Source: an uncultured Flammeovirgaceae bacterium
GTDB taxonomy: Bacteria > Bacteroidota > Bacteroidia > Cytophagales > Cyclobacteriaceae
Reading direction: 5' to 3'
Length of the DNA: 5,618 bases
Assembly (NCBI GenBank): GCA_946886805.1
Contig: CAMPJM010000302.1
Span: forward strand, 1-5,618
Shown here: positions 5,491-5,618 of the stretch, one piece after another
Layout: every line of letters starts with the position of its first letter
How positions within the stretch are numbered: position 1 is the stretch's first letter
Made by a program: the position numbers and the translations under genes
Notes under the pieces: generated by a model
Database searches by the model: none
What the model saw: the letters and a program-made list of their open reading frames with translations, nothing else
What the model was told of the DNA's origin: nothing

Positions 5491-5618
5491 GTTTTGGTTA
5501 TGAATTTATATGCTGTATTATAATTCCTAATATTTTGGATCAATATATTATATTTTTTTTAATTCACCAATAAAATCTTTAATCTAATTGTTGGATTATA
5601 ATTATCAAACTTCGTATG

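Larger units (their letters stand above)
5350..5618. other. AT-rich spacer upstream of the START-like gene
   Basis: No recognisable gene is seen. The part near the START-like gene holds its -7 box and the two hairpins above. Further right are a bulged inverted repeat (GAATTTATA at 5502-5510 with TATAATTC at 5519-5526) and the palindrome AATATATTATATT (5542-5554) followed by a T run to 5560 on the plus strand. The window ends in ATG at 5616-5618 on the plus strand; whether that starts a divergent gene cannot be judged. A 28-codon hydrophobic frame on the minus strand (5367-5453) is treated as a finding, not as a gene. Confidence 0.6.

Noticed and set aside
5616..5618. Start codon of a divergent plus-strand gene at the right edge
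   Set aside because: Only the ATG itself is visible; no convincing plus-strand promoter or ribosome-binding site precedes it.

Overview
The window looks like a core chromosomal segment from a member of the Bacteroidota, most likely Cytophagales-like. This rests on protein flavour (a PNPase, S15, LptF/G permease and START-like protein of Bacteroidota type), the AT-rich spacers, starts without clear Shine-Dalgarno sequences, and candidate promoters of the Bacteroidota -33/-7 type (TTTG about 20 bp from TAnnTTTG). The exact genus cannot be read from the sequence.

All four genes lie on the minus strand, so transcription runs from right to left. From the right edge: an AT-rich, hairpin-rich spacer (5350-5618); a small START-like domain protein (4933-5349); a six-helix LptF/LptG-family permease of the lipopolysaccharide export machinery (2982-4820); ribosomal protein S15, rpsO (2582-2857); polynucleotide phosphorylase, pnp (314-2452); and a gene-free tail (1-313) with a decayed REP-like palindrome and smaller inverted repeats.

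The rpsO-pnp pair is the classic translation/RNA-decay neighbourhood. A strong GC-rich hairpin with a short U run sits just after rpsO, so pnp probably depends on partial read-through, its own weak promoter, or both. The permease and rpsO each have a convincing promoter. The START-like gene has a good -7 box but a poor -33.

No mobile element, CRISPR array, tRNA, rRNA or new multi-gene system is visible. The observations worth a second look are non-coding: an 11-bp inverted repeat that pairs the START/permease spacer with the permease start codon, a 17-bp palindrome over the predicted rpsO transcription start, tandem hairpins upstream of the START-like gene with a possible 28-residue hydrophobic ORF, and a lysine-rich low-complexity insert in the periplasmic part of the permease.
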